A DNA stretch of 64,000 nt from JAGPUQ01 sp036961295 (GTDB lineage: Bacteria; Pseudomonadota; Gammaproteobacteria; Pseudomonadales; Porticoccaceae): assembly GCA_036961295.1 (NCBI GenBank), contig JBALVX010000001.1, positions 1,550,001-1,614,000 on the forward strand. Reading direction: 5' to 3'. Below, in pieces: positions 1 to 9,256 of this stretch. The notes under the pieces are model-generated. The model was not told where the DNA came from. It saw only the letters and a list, made by a program, of their open reading frames with translations, and searched no databases. A program made the translations under genes and the position numbers. The number at the start of each line of letters is the position of its first letter. The first letter of the stretch is position 1.

Positions 1-243
1 GATTATTTTTCTGCCTACACCCTGAGCACCGATAGGCTTTGGCAGCTGAACATACCTAGCTGGATAATTGCCAGTCAGGACGACCCCATCATTCCCATTG
101 CCGACCTTTACGACATCAAAGAGCGCAGCGCACTAACCACAGAAATTACTCAGCGCGGCGGGCACTGCGGGTTTTTAGAACAGATGGGTACTAGTAGCTG
201 GGCAGAAAGTCGCATGCAGACCATTTTTGATGGGCTGAGCTAA
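1..243 (+). CDS. alpha/beta hydrolase, YheT family (C-terminal part)
   Basis: The reading frame is open from the first base and ends at a TAA at 241-243, so only the last 80 residues are present. It shows the late part of an alpha/beta-hydrolase fold: a strand followed by a DDP motif (acidic member of the triad, SQDDPIIP) and then GGHCGF with the catalytic His. The order Asp-Pro, then about 35 residues, then GGH-GF is that of the YheT/EMB8 hydrolases, which act on acyl esters. The substrate cannot be judged. It converges on recX, with 9 bases between the two stops. Confidence 0.75.
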   Translation, partial: DYFSAYTLSTDRLWQLNIPSWIIASQDDPIIPIADLYDIKERSALTTEITQRGGHCGFLEQMGTSSWAESRMQTIFDGLS

Positions 244-252
244 GCGCTAAAA

Positions 253-750
253 TTAACCCAGGGCGTAGCGAATCTCGTCGCTACTAAAACCCCGATATTG
301 CAGAAAGCGCGAGCGCTTGCCGCGCTCGGCCCAATCCATAGGCGGTTCACAGCCAAATTTCTTATCGGCGGTACGACGCGCCAAATCAAACCAGTCGATA
401 CCGGCCTTGGCCAGTGCGGTTTCAATTAGGCTTTCCGCCACGCCCTTTTGTCCCAGCTCCTGACGGATGCGCAGCGCACCTTTACCACCTTGAACCCGCG
501 ATCGAATCATCGCCTCGGCAAACCGAGAGTCGGACTGTAAATCTTCTCGTACCAGACGATCCAGCACCGCAGCCAGGGTGTCGGGTTCCGGCTCAAACCT
601 GGCCGATAGTTTGGTCGCCAGCTCGGCACGGCTGTGTTCGCGTCGGGACAGGCTTCGAATTGCCATGCCACGCAAACGTCGCACCTGCTCGTCGTCGGGT
701 GGCGTTACCTGAATTAGAGTAGCTGCCTGCGCTAAAGATTCATTATTCAC
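253..750 (-). CDS. recX: regulatory protein RecX
   Basis: The 165-residue protein has the RecX all-helical repeat pattern: AIRSLSRREHSRAEL near residue 30, then RLVREDLQSDSRFAE and the GGKGALRIRQELGQKGV segment. RecX binds RecA filaments and limits their extension and ATPase/coprotease activity. It lies on the same strand as recA but is separated from it by a DUF4126 gene, whereas recX normally follows recA directly. The start was taken at the ATG that leaves a short N-terminal tail. No strong ribosome binding site is visible, and a start at Met29 is possible but would remove part of the first helix. Confidence 0.9.
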   Translation of the reverse strand: MNNESLAQAATLIQVTPPDDEQVRRLRGMAIRSLSRREHSRAELATKLSARFEPEPDTLAAVLDRLVREDLQSDSRFAEAMIRSRVQGGKGALRIRQELGQKGVAESLIETALAKAGIDWFDLARRTADKKFGCEPPMDWAERGKRSRFLQYRGFSSDEIRYALG

Positions 751-846
751 GGTTTATTATCGTTTATTAGAACTGTTTATCGACACTATTTATATTATAG
801 GCATGTTGATTCGAACTATTTATCCATCTTATCCAATTGAGCTCAT

Positions 847-1536
847 TCAGTTGTACTCAATTGGCTCGTGGGCCTCGGCCGTATTAGGGCGCTCGGGTTC
901 CGGTTCAGGTATGCGCTTGCGGGGATCTTTATAAATACCCAACCAACTGCCAACACGACGAAACACCGCTTTTACCAGGCGCCAAAGCTTGGGAGCTAAC
1001 CAAATCACCAGCGCTGCGAAAATAATCATCGCCGCCACAAACAACCACGGGTGATTAAACATCGCCCACAGTCCACCAAATACCATGACATCCTCGGTAA
1101 TCGAGGCACCCCAATTCGAGAATGGCTCGGGCGAGGTATTGATCAGTACTCGCGACGAAGCTTTAGTAAAATGACTGCCGGTAGCCATAGCGCCACCGAT
1201 CAGCCCGGCACCTATTTGCAAGGCAGGAGTCACATCACCTACCGCACCTGCGGCAAGTAAGACCCCCGCCGGAATGCGAATAAAGGTGTGCAGAGTATCC
1301 CAACCCGTGTCCAGGCCCGGGGTCTTATCGGCGAAGAACTCCACCACATACATCAACACAGCTAAACCGATAACCAAAGGATCTTGCAGTATTTGTAGTT
1401 CGGCAGGTAAAGCAATATTACCGGTGGCGCCGGCGATGCCCAGTACAGCAACGGCAGCGTAGAGATTAATGCCACTGGCCCAACCTACGCCAAGCACCAG
1501 TGCAATTGTGGCTATGAGTTCCTGGTAAGCATCCAT
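847..1536 (-). CDS. DUF4126 domain membrane protein
   Basis: This 229-residue protein starts with a hydrophobic segment (TIALVLGVGWASGINLYAAV) and has further membrane helices around residues 45-65, 85-120 and 150-180. It ends in a charged, Pro/Glu-rich cytoplasmic tail. The Gly-rich helices and the 'SGINLY' segment match DUF4126 proteins, whose function is unknown. It sits between recA and recX on their strand, about 200 bases from recA's stop, so SOS read-through is possible but not shown. No catalytic motif is visible. Confidence 0.75.
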   Translation of the reverse strand: MDAYQELIATIALVLGVGWASGINLYAAVAVLGIAGATGNIALPAELQILQDPLVIGLAVLMYVVEFFADKTPGLDTGWDTLHTFIRIPAGVLLAAGAVGDVTPALQIGAGLIGGAMATGSHFTKASSRVLINTSPEPFSNWGASITEDVMVFGGLWAMFNHPWLFVAAMIIFAALVIWLAPKLWRLVKAVFRRVGSWLGIYKDPRKRIPEPEPERPNTAEAHEPIEYN

Positions 1537-1738
1537 TGGTAGACTCTCGGCTGTTTTGGTTATCCCGCTCGTCCCATAAGCCTATGCGCAGCGATCAAAT
1601 ATGGCAAATCTATGTTCGGGGCGGCATTTATTACCAGAGCAACATACCACGCCAGTATTAACGCGCCTGCACTACCGCATGTATTGCCAAACAAAAGCCG
1701 ATTAGTACCGTAAACAAGTCTGCTAAGCCTTACTCACC

Positions 1739-2830
1739 TTACTTCACTGATTGTATCGCAGGCGTCTCTGACTCCATCTCTGACTCCAAGCCCTGCGTGC
1801 CACTCACATCGTCAGCGGCACTGCCTTCGCCAGCCTTCGGTTCCACTGCCAACAGCTGCTTGCGGATTTTAGTTTCAATTTCCTGGCTAATTTCAGGGTG
1901 TGTGCGCAAATATTCGCAGGAATTGCTTTTGCCCTGGCCAATTTTTTCACCTTCGTAGGAATACCAGGCACCGGCTTTATTCACAAAGCCACATTGCACG
2001 CCGAGATCGATGATTTCACCTAACCTATTGATGCCTTCGCCGTACAAAATTTGAAACTCGGTCTGTTTAAACGGCGGCGCAACCTTGTTTTTGACCACCT
2101 TCACGCGGGTTTCGTTACCGATAATTTCGTCGCCGTCTTTAACCGCACCAATACGGCGAATATCGAGCCGCACCGAGGAATAGAATTTAAGTGCATTACC
2201 CCCGGTCGTAGTTTCCGGGCTACCAAACATCACGCCAATTTTCATGCGGATTTGGTTAATGAAAATCACCAGGCAATTGGAGCTTTTGATATTGCCGGTG
2301 AGTTTACGTAGAGCCTGAGACATCAAGCGCGCCTGCAGACCGACGTGGTGATCACCCATATCCCCTTCGATTTCAGCTCTTGGCGTCAACGCGGCCACCG
2401 AATCTACTACCAGCACGTCGATGGCACCGGAGCGCACCAGCATATCGGTGACTTCGAGGGCCTGCTCACCGGTGTCGGGCTGGGACAGCATCAGGTCATC
2501 AACGTTGACCCCAAGCTTCTCGGCATAACCGGGATCAAGAGCATGCTCGGCATCGATAAAGGCACAGGTACCACCCATCTTTTGCGCCTGCGCAATCACC
2601 GACAGGGTCAGCGTGGTCTTACCCGAAGATTCCGGGCCATAGATTTCGACCACGCGCCCCTTGGGCAAACCGCCTATTCCCAGGGCGACATCCAAGCCTA
2701 ACGAGCCGGTGGAAATACAAGGCATGGCAACCCGTTCCCTGTCACCCATACGCATCACGGTGCCCTTGCCAAACTGCCGTTCGATTTGGCTCAAGGCCGC
2801 CTGTAATGCTTTGTCCTTATTGGTATCCAT
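1739..2830 (-). CDS. recA: recombinase RecA
   Basis: RecA forms filaments on single-stranded DNA for strand exchange and for LexA cleavage. The 363-residue protein has the Walker A loop GPESSGKTT (about residues 65-73), the Walker B strand around DVLVVDSVAAL, the L1/L2 DNA-binding loops (GVMFGSPETTTGG) and an acidic C-terminal tail. The start was placed at the ATG of MDTNKDKAL, because GAGGTGA lies six bases upstream. A GTG three codons earlier is open but has no such site. A LexA-type palindrome lies 190 bases upstream. Confidence 0.98.
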   Translation of the reverse strand: MDTNKDKALQAALSQIERQFGKGTVMRMGDRERVAMPCISTGSLGLDVALGIGGLPKGRVVEIYGPESSGKTTLTLSVIAQAQKMGGTCAFIDAEHALDPGYAEKLGVNVDDLMLSQPDTGEQALEVTDMLVRSGAIDVLVVDSVAALTPRAEIEGDMGDHHVGLQARLMSQALRKLTGNIKSSNCLVIFINQIRMKIGVMFGSPETTTGGNALKFYSSVRLDIRRIGAVKDGDEIIGNETRVKVVKNKVAPPFKQTEFQILYGEGINRLGEIIDLGVQCGFVNKAGAWYSYEGEKIGQGKSNSCEYLRTHPEISQEIETKIRKQLLAVEPKAGEGSAADDVSGTQGLESEMESETPAIQSVK

Positions 2831-3019
2831 GTAACTCACCTCGTCTTCTATTAAATTTTGTTAATGTCTTTTTACCCGTTAAGGTCTTTTTTACCTTATG
2901 TTCTACATCCGTTCTTACTGCCTTCCCTGCGGTCTTTCTTGCGATCTTTCGAACTCACTACGATACATTTTCGCCTGGTGACTCGAACAACTGAGGTCAG
3001 CTTAACCGAAAACAGACTA

Positions 3020-3035
3020 CTGTACAATCATACAG
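3020..3035. promoter_or_regulatory. LexA (SOS) box upstream of recA
   Basis: CTGTACAATCATACAG is a CTG-N10-CAG palindrome of the gammaproteobacterial LexA type. It overlaps the stop codon of pncC and lies about 190 bases upstream of the recA ATG, so the recA promoter appears to sit at the end of the neighbouring gene, with a long leader. Binding itself is inferred. Confidence 0.8.
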
Positions 3036-3525
3036 TAATTGGTTTTTTGCTCTGCGCCAGCAAGCCTTCCAGGCCGACCCTAATGGCTTGATCTCTCACC
3101 GCTTCACGGTTGCCCTCGAACCGACAGCAGCGCGTTTCTACGCCCCCTTGCCAGGCCCACGCAAACCATACCGTACCCACCGGCTTATCAACTGAACCGC
3201 CATCCGGCCCGGCGATACCGCTAACCGACACCGCCAGATCGGCGCTTGATCGTTCACGCGCGCCCTCCGCCATTGCCGACACGACGGCTTCGCTAACCGC
3301 CCCGTGCCGAGCCAAGACATCGGCTCTCACATTCAACAAGCTGGCTTTAGACCCGTTGCTATAGGTAACGAAACCCATTTCAAACCAGGCAGAGCTGCCG
3401 GGCACCGCGGTGATCGCGTGGGCAATGCCACCCCCGGTGCAGGATTCCGCGCAGGTGACGGTCAAGGCCCCCAATTTCAGGTTATCGCCAAGCTCAATCG
3501 CCAGATTGTAGAGTTCGCTGTTCAT
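3028..3525 (-). CDS. pncC: nicotinamide-nucleotide amidohydrolase, CinA C-terminal family
   Basis: This stand-alone CinA_C domain has 165 residues, the usual length of PncC (YgaD). It deamidates nicotinamide mononucleotide to nicotinic acid mononucleotide in pyridine-nucleotide salvage. The catalytic serine motif TCAESCTGG is at residues 23-31 and the second conserved loop SGIAGPDGG at about 105-113. The position just upstream of recA is the common one in Pseudomonas and relatives. Its stop codon overlaps the LexA box that serves recA. mutS is divergent, with about 100 bases between the two starts. Confidence 0.92.
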   Translation of the reverse strand: MNSELYNLAIELGDNLKLGALTVTCAESCTGGGIAHAITAVPGSSAWFEMGFVTYSNGSKASLLNVRADVLARHGAVSEAVVSAMAEGARERSSADLAVSVSGIAGPDGGSVDKPVGTVWFAWAWQGGVETRCCRFEGNREAVRDQAIRVGLEGLLAQSKKPITV

Positions 3526-3626
3526 CGGCGTAACATAAGCGAGAGCAGGAATTGCCGCAAGGCTATTCTTTCGCCTCTCCGAATCCCTTAGACTTCACAG
3601 CTGATTTTTTAAAATAGACCCTAGCA

Positions 3627-6320
3627 ATGACCGCCCAGCCCCCTGCCAGTTCACACACGCCCATGATGCAGCAATACCTGCGCATTAAGGCGGAGCACCC
3701 CAACGAGATTCTGTTCTATCGCATGGGGGATTTTTACGAACTGTTTTTTGACGACGCCAGGCGCGCCGCAGAACTGATGGACATTACGCTCACCAGCCGA
3801 GGTAAGTCGGCGGGCGAACCCATTCCGATGGCGGGCATTCCCTATCACGCGGCAGACACCTATTTAGCGCGCCTGGTTAAGCTCGGGCAATCCATTGCGA
3901 TTTGCGAGCAAATTGGCGACCCCGCCACCAGCAAAGGCCCGGTTGAACGCCAGGTGATGCGGGTGGTAACACCGGGCACGGTGAGCGATGAATCTTTGCT
4001 CGACGACCGCCGCGAAAATCTGCTGATGGCGATTCATCCCTCCGGAGGACGCTACGGCATTGCCACACTGGATATTGGTAGTGGTCGCTTTGTGGTGTCG
4101 GAAGTCGATAGCGCAGAAACCTTGCAAGGTGAACTAGGCCGCCTGGCTCCAGCGGAAATCCTGATTGCCGAAGACTGGTTAAACAGCGCAACAGACGATC
4201 AGTCTGACCCTCAATCTAAAAATTTAGCCGGACTGGAACACAGCCCCGGCCTGCGCCGTCGTCCGCCCTGGGAGTTCGACCTGGACACGGCTCAACGCAA
4301 ACTCTGCGAGCAATTTCAAACCAGGGATCTGGCCGGTTTTGGTTGCGAACATTTAACGCTGGCGCTCTCCGCCGCGGGTTGCCTGCTGGAATACGCCCGC
4401 CAAACCCAGCGCACCGCCCTGCCCCACCTGCGCACTATCATCTATGAAAACCACAGTGACAGCGTGGTACTGGATGCCGCTACCCGACGCAATCTGGAAA
4501 TCGATACCAACCTCAGCGGTGGTCACGAACACACCTTACTAGCCGTACTAGATAAAACCGCCACGGCGATGGGTGGCCGGCTACTGCAACGCTGGCTCAA
4601 TCGCCCCTTGCGCTCATTATTAGAAATCGAAAACAGACAACATGCCATCGCGCAATTGGGCGAGAACTACCAATACGAAACGCTGGCGCAATTACTTTCC
4701 GCTGTCGGCGATATGGAGCGCATTCTGGGTCGCGTAGCGCTGCGCTCGGCCCGACCACGGGACCTGACGCGACTGCGGGACTCTTTAGCCGTATTGCCCC
4801 AACTGAAAACCGCGCTGGCTGATAATGATGCCACCCTATTAAGGTCCTTGCGTACCCAGGCCAGCGTGTTTCCCGATCTCGACAACTTGCTTAGTGCCGC
4901 CCTAATTGAAAGTCCTCCCGCGCTGATTCGAGACGGCGGCGTGATCGCCACGGGCTACGATGCCGAGCTGGACGAACTGCGCTCCATCGCGACCAATGCG
5001 GGCGACTACCTGATTGCCCTTGAGCAGCGAGAAAAAGAACGCACCGGTCTGTCCACCCTCAAAGTGGGTTACAACCGGGTACACGGTTACTACATCGAAA
5101 TTTCAAAGGGTCAGTCCGGGCAAGCGCCAGCAGACTATATTCGCCGTCAAACGCTTAAAAATGCGGAACGCTATATAACCCCGGAACTAAAAGAATTTGA
5201 AGATAAGGCACTGAGTGCCCAGAGCCGCTCGTTGGCGCGCGAAAAAGCTTTATATGAAAGCCTTATCGACACGCTCAACGAATGCCTTCACCCCCTTCAA
5301 GAGAGCGCCGCAGCGCTAGCCCAGCTCGATGTACTCGCCAATTTCGCCGAGCGTGCGGCCACACTAAATTTGGTCAAGCCGCTGTTTGCCAACTCTCCCG
5401 GCATCGACATTCGCGGCGGTCGCCATTTGGTAGTGGAGCAAACCCTCGACACCAGCTTCGTGCCCAACGATCTGATGATGGATGATCAGCGCCGCATGCT
5501 GATTATTACCGGCCCCAACATGGGCGGTAAATCGACCTACATGCGGCAAACCGCTCTGATAGCCCTGCTCGCCCATGTGGGCAGTAACGTGCCCGCCGCC
5601 AGCGCGAATCTCGGTTTGCTCGATCGAATTTTTACCCGCATCGGCTCATCTGACGATCTCGCCGGTGGTCGCTCCACCTTTATGGTGGAAATGACCGAAA
5701 CCGCTAACATTCTGCACAACGCTAGCGCTAACAGCCTGGTGCTGCTGGATGAGGTCGGTCGCGGCACCAGTACCTTTGACGGGCTTTCGCTGGCCTGGGC
5801 CTGTGCCTGGAAATTGGCGGGCGATATTCGCGCCTTTACGTTATTCGCCACCCACTATTTTGAATTGACCGCGTTACCGGAGCAGATTCCCGCGGCGGTC
5901 AACGTCCATCTCCAGGCCACCGAACACAACGATCGCATTGTGTTTTTACACAGCGTACAGCCCGGCCCGGCCAGCCAGAGTTACGGCATTCAGGTAGCGC
6001 GACTGGCTGGAGTACCGGCGGATGTTATTGAGCTGGCGCGTAGCGAGCTGGCACGCCTTGAAAACGATAGAGATAATTCTTCCACTAAGTCTGCTTCCCC
6101 GGACCCTGCATCGTCGCCAAGATCGACGCCTCAGCCCTCGCCGCAAAACGACTTATTTTCCTCTAGCGCTGACAAAGCACTGAACGATGCGCTGAGCGCC
6201 GTTGATCCCGACCAGCTCAGCCCCCGACAGGCCCTGGACACCCTCTACCAATTGCGTCAGTTGCTGACGGGAGCTCAACCGGGAAGTAAATCGGGAAACA
6301 AACCGCGAAGCAAACATTGA
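3627..6320 (+). CDS. mutS: DNA mismatch repair protein MutS
   Basis: MutS recognises mismatches and small loops and recruits MutL. The 897-residue protein has the N-terminal mismatch-binding domain with the Phe-x-Glu wedge (FYRMGDFYELFF, about residues 30-41), then connector, lever and clamp domains. The C-terminal ABC-type ATPase contains GPNMGGKSTYM (Walker A), the signature region STFMVEM and LLDEVGRGT (Walker B). A Ser/Pro-rich linker (about residues 815-845) precedes the C-terminal tetramerisation segment. It is followed by fdxA after about 125 bases. Confidence 0.98.
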   Translation: MTAQPPASSHTPMMQQYLRIKAEHPNEILFYRMGDFYELFFDDARRAAELMDITLTSRGKSAGEPIPMAGIPYHAADTYLARLVKLGQSIAICEQIGDPATSKGPVERQVMRVVTPGTVSDESLLDDRRENLLMAIHPSGGRYGIATLDIGSGRFVVSEVDSAETLQGELGRLAPAEILIAEDWLNSATDDQSDPQSKNLAGLEHSPGLRRRPPWEFDLDTAQRKLCEQFQTRDLAGFGCEHLTLALSAAGCLLEYARQTQRTALPHLRTIIYENHSDSVVLDAATRRNLEIDTNLSGGHEHTLLAVLDKTATAMGGRLLQRWLNRPLRSLLEIENRQHAIAQLGENYQYETLAQLLSAVGDMERILGRVALRSARPRDLTRLRDSLAVLPQLKTALADNDATLLRSLRTQASVFPDLDNLLSAALIESPPALIRDGGVIATGYDAELDELRSIATNAGDYLIALEQREKERTGLSTLKVGYNRVHGYYIEISKGQSGQAPADYIRRQTLKNAERYITPELKEFEDKALSAQSRSLAREKALYESLIDTLNECLHPLQESAAALAQLDVLANFAERAATLNLVKPLFANSPGIDIRGGRHLVVEQTLDTSFVPNDLMMDDQRRMLIITGPNMGGKSTYMRQTALIALLAHVGSNVPAASANLGLLDRIFTRIGSSDDLAGGRSTFMVEMTETANILHNASANSLVLLDEVGRGTSTFDGLSLAWACAWKLAGDIRAFTLFATHYFELTALPEQIPAAVNVHLQATEHNDRIVFLHSVQPGPASQSYGIQVARLAGVPADVIELARSELARLENDRDNSSTKSASPDPASSPRSTPQPSPQNDLFSSSADKALNDALSAVDPDQLSPRQALDTLYQLRQLLTGAQPGSKSGNKPRSKH

Positions 6321-6446
6321 CGCTTAGCCCTTAATACCCGCACGTTATAAATCAATACAATCTAATTCCTAGAGTAACTAAGTACAGAGGCCCTGAGTTT
6401 GGGTATAATTGCGCGCCTTTCAAACTGGGTTCTCAGGAGAACGTAA

Positions 6447-6770
6447 ATGACATTTGTCGTCGGCGAAAACTGCATCAAGTGCAAATTTACCGATTGTGTC
6501 GAAGTCTGCCCCGTAGATTGCTTCTACGAAGGCCCAAACTTTCTCGTAATCCATCCAGACGAGTGCATCGACTGTGCCTTGTGTGAGCCCGAATGCCCGG
6601 CGGATGCCATCTTTGCCGAGGACGAATTACCCGAAGGCCAGGAAGGCTTTCTCGAACTGAATACGGAACTGGCTGAAGTGTGGCCCAACATCACTCTGCG
6701 CAAACCCGCCCCGGAAGACGCCGAAGACTGGAATGGCAAAGCGGATAAATTAAAGCTGCTGGAACGTTAG
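6447..6770 (+). CDS. fdxA: seven-iron ferredoxin FdxA
   Basis: This 107-residue electron carrier is of the Azotobacter ferredoxin I type. Cluster motifs: CIKCKFTDCVEVCP near the N-terminus binds a 3Fe-4S cluster with part of the second set, and CIDCALCEPECP (about residues 40-51) completes the 4Fe-4S site. The length and C-terminal tail fit FdxA. AGGAG sits eight bases before the ATG. mutS-fdxA is the Pseudomonas arrangement. It converges on rpoS. The 85-base gap between them holds degenerate copies of TAGACGTACTTAAG but no clear terminator hairpin. Confidence 0.95.
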   Translation: MTFVVGENCIKCKFTDCVEVCPVDCFYEGPNFLVIHPDECIDCALCEPECPADAIFAEDELPEGQEGFLELNTELAEVWPNITLRKPAPEDAEDWNGKADKLKLLER

Positions 6771-6855
6771 CAGCACCTTGTGGTAGACGTACTTAAGAAT
6801 AGAATACGTACCAGAGAATAGTAGACGTGCTTGAGTACTCAAACTGAAAATCGAA

Positions 6856-8103
6856 TTAAGAACTGACTCCCAGCAGTGCCTCGAGATCAAAACCCTCGCG
6901 ACCCATACGCTCGCGCAATAGAGCCAGTGCCTCCAGCTGAATTTGCCGTACCCGCTCCCGAGTCAGTCCGATCAATTGCCCAATCTCTTCGAGCGTCGCA
7001 ACGGGATGTCTGCGCAAACCAAAACGACGCGCGATAACCTCTCGGTAGCGCTCGTTCAACTCTCCTACAAAACGGTCGAGCACCTTGCACACTTCATCAT
7101 TGGCAACGCTGACTTGCGGTCCCGAGCTCTCGTCATTGGATGATTCCGCCGCCGACAAATTATGTTCGGCATTGGCGTTTACTTCAGAACAGCGGACGCG
7201 ATTTTGATAATCGTCCATTTTGCACAAACGCTCAACCGGCTCATTTAAATATTCTGCCAGCTCACCGACCGTCGGGTCGTGCATGAGACGCTGACTTAAT
7301 GCCCGGGTCTTTTTACGCTGCGCATAGAGTGCTTTGGTAATATGCACGGGCAGGCGCACCGTGCTCACCTGATTCATCAAACTGCGCTCAATGGACTGAC
7401 GAATCCACCAGGTGGCGTAGGTAGAAAAGCGATAACCCAACTCGGGATTAAATTTTTCCACCGCGCGAATTAAACCCAAATTACCTTCTTCGATCATATC
7501 CAGCAACGGCAGACCCCGATTTAAATGCCGGCGCGCAATCATCACCACCAACCTTAGATTACTTTCAATCATACGCTGACGGCTAGGCCTGTGCCCATTG
7601 CGCGCACGGCGTGCGCAGTCAACTTCTTCCACAGCGGTAAACAAAGGGTGGCGGCTGATTTCGCGGAGATAGAGATGGGTGGCGTCAAGATTGACTGCGA
7701 CGGTACTGCCATCTCGATGAGTATCAGAGTTCACACTGGAATGGGCAGCTGGTATTTCGCTTACCGTATGAACAGCCAAGCCCGAGCCTGTTTTTTTTAC
7801 GCCCACTTTTGTTAGCGTCGACTTTTTGCCGTCGGCTGCTTTGAGTGTGGTTTTTTGAACGGAGCTTCTACGCCTGGATACCCTTGCGGCTGGGTCGGGC
7901 TTTGCTGAGGACTGGTTTTTTTTCGATCGTTTTTTGGCGGCTGGTTTGCTTACCCGCCGTCTTGATGACTCGCTCAAAGCCCGCAGTTTTTCGTTTACCG
8001 GAGAAGTGATATCCACAGTAATGTCACTTAAATCCGCGCTCAACTCTGCGGAACCTGGCTCCGCGAACTGAATGGAACCTGGTAGTTCCGTGTCGTGCTT
8101 CAT
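6856..8103 (-). CDS. rpoS: RNA polymerase sigma factor RpoS, with extended N-terminus
   Basis: This is the stationary-phase and general-stress sigma factor. Region 1.2 begins at about residue 140 (DATHLYLREI). It is followed by region 2 (RMIESNLRLVV, LDMIEEGNLGLIRAVEKF, STYATWWIRQSIER), region 3 and region 4 with its helix-turn-helix (TLEEIGQLIGLTRERVRQI). The protein has 415 residues, against roughly 330 in the family. The excess is a Lys/Arg/Ser-rich N-terminal tail at about residues 45-115 that the usual RpoS lacks. The core is also divergent in region 3. nlpD lies directly upstream. GGAGT precedes the ATG. Confidence 0.93.
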   Translation of the reverse strand: MKHDTELPGSIQFAEPGSAELSADLSDITVDITSPVNEKLRALSESSRRRVSKPAAKKRSKKNQSSAKPDPAARVSRRRSSVQKTTLKAADGKKSTLTKVGVKKTGSGLAVHTVSEIPAAHSSVNSDTHRDGSTVAVNLDATHLYLREISRHPLFTAVEEVDCARRARNGHRPSRQRMIESNLRLVVMIARRHLNRGLPLLDMIEEGNLGLIRAVEKFNPELGYRFSTYATWWIRQSIERSLMNQVSTVRLPVHITKALYAQRKKTRALSQRLMHDPTVGELAEYLNEPVERLCKMDDYQNRVRCSEVNANAEHNLSAAESSNDESSGPQVSVANDEVCKVLDRFVGELNERYREVIARRFGLRRHPVATLEEIGQLIGLTRERVRQIQLEALALLRERMGREGFDLEALLGVSS

Positions 8104-8256
8104 AGCACTCCCGCTTCTGCTGTAGAAGCCTTTCGGTCGCCGGATAGCCTTGATACATCAAATTTTTCGCGCTTTCAAGACTTATCGGATAAAACCAGAG
8201 ACTCCTTGTTATACCGATCAGTTCGCAAACATCTCCCCGACATGGCGATTATCCGC

Positions 8257-9204
8257 CTATTGCGTGGGCAACAGACGCAGCGGATCCACCGGCTTTCCAT
8301 TTTTGCGAATTTCAAAATACAGTCGTCCGGGATTGGCTGAGTTGCCCCCCACCTCAGCAATTTTGCTCGAGGCCTTAACGCTGGCGCCCTCTTTAACCAA
8401 TATTTTTCGATTGTGGGCGTAAGCGCTTAAATAGGTTTCGCTGTGCTTAACAATAACCAGGCGCCCATAACCGCGCAGCCCGTCGCCGGCGTAAACCACC
8501 ACTCCAGGCGCAGCGGCGGTAACCCCGTGTCCAGTGCGACTTTGGATATTGATACCCTTAAATACCCGGTTGCTATCATAAAACCGGGTAACCCTGCCCT
8601 TTACCGGCCAGTTCCATTTCCAGCCAGCCTTTGGTAATTTCGCTGCAGTTGACGACGCAGCCTTTGTGGCTGTCGCAGAGGGTTTCGCCCCCGCACGAAG
8701 AGATAAATCCAGCGTCAGGCGCTGGCCAATACGCAGGGCATAGGGCGCAGCGAGCCGGTTAGCTGCGGCGAGGCGATCGAGCGGTAATTGATGCCGCCGG
8801 GCAATACCGTACAGTGTTTCTCCCCTGGCCACCGTATGGGTTTTTCTGCTCGCCTTATCTCTGGATGGAGAGGACTTGGGTGTAGAGGGTTTGGATGTAG
8901 AGGCTTGGGATGCAGAGGATTGGCGGCGCTGGGATACATCCAGAGTCAGTCGCTGACCCGCGTACAGGGTGTAAGGCGCAGTAATGCCATTGGCGGCGGC
9001 AAGCTGGTCGGGAGCCAATTCATAACGCCAGGCAATAACGTAGAGGCTTTCGCCCTTCGATACGATGTGATGATTAATCCGCTCACTGGCGGGCGCGGGT
9101 CGCGAACTCACCGGCGCTGGACTGGTGCCACAGGCCACCAGAACACAGACCAGGCCTATGGCGATCAATAACATTCTCACCGTGGTGGGAAAGATCTTAT
9201 TCAT
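8257..9204 (-). CDS. nlpD: NlpD-type lipoprotein, two LysM domains and degenerate LytM (M23) domain
   Basis: The start was chosen at MNKIFPTTVR, which gives a lipoprotein signal with lipobox LVAC (Cys25). A longer upstream frame has no signal peptide. Two LysM repeats follow (both with the xGESLY/xGETLYxIA pattern), joined by a Ser/Pro/Thr linker with repeated DNA. The C-terminal M23 fold has 'INIQ' where active enzymes have a zinc His/Asp motif, and LYFEIR in place of LHFEIR, so it should be catalytically dead. NlpD proteins activate the amidase AmiC at the division site. The position just upstream of rpoS is conserved, and rpoS promoters usually lie inside nlpD. Confidence 0.92.
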   Translation of the reverse strand: MNKIFPTTVRMLLIAIGLVCVLVACGTSPAPVSSRPAPASERINHHIVSKGESLYVIAWRYELAPDQLAAANGITAPYTLYAGQRLTLDVSQRRQSSASQASTSKPSTPKSSPSRDKASRKTHTVARGETLYGIARRHQLPLDRLAAANRLAAPYALRIGQRLTLDLSLRAGAKPSATATKAASSTAAKLPKAGWKWNWPVKGRVTRFYDSNRVFKGINIQSRTGHGVTAAAPGVVVYAGDGLRGYGRLVIVKHSETYLSAYAHNRKILVKEGASVKASSKIAEVGGNSANPGRLYFEIRKNGKPVDPLRLLPTQ

Positions 9205-9256
9205 ACTGGTTGTGTGATTCTCGTTGTCGGCATAACGATTGTGCGCCGGCCAACAA

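Noticed and set aside
8788..9171. Plus-strand frame with Cys/Gly/Arg-rich repeats opposite nlpD
   Set aside because: The repeats are the antisense of the Ser/Pro linker of nlpD; no start signals.
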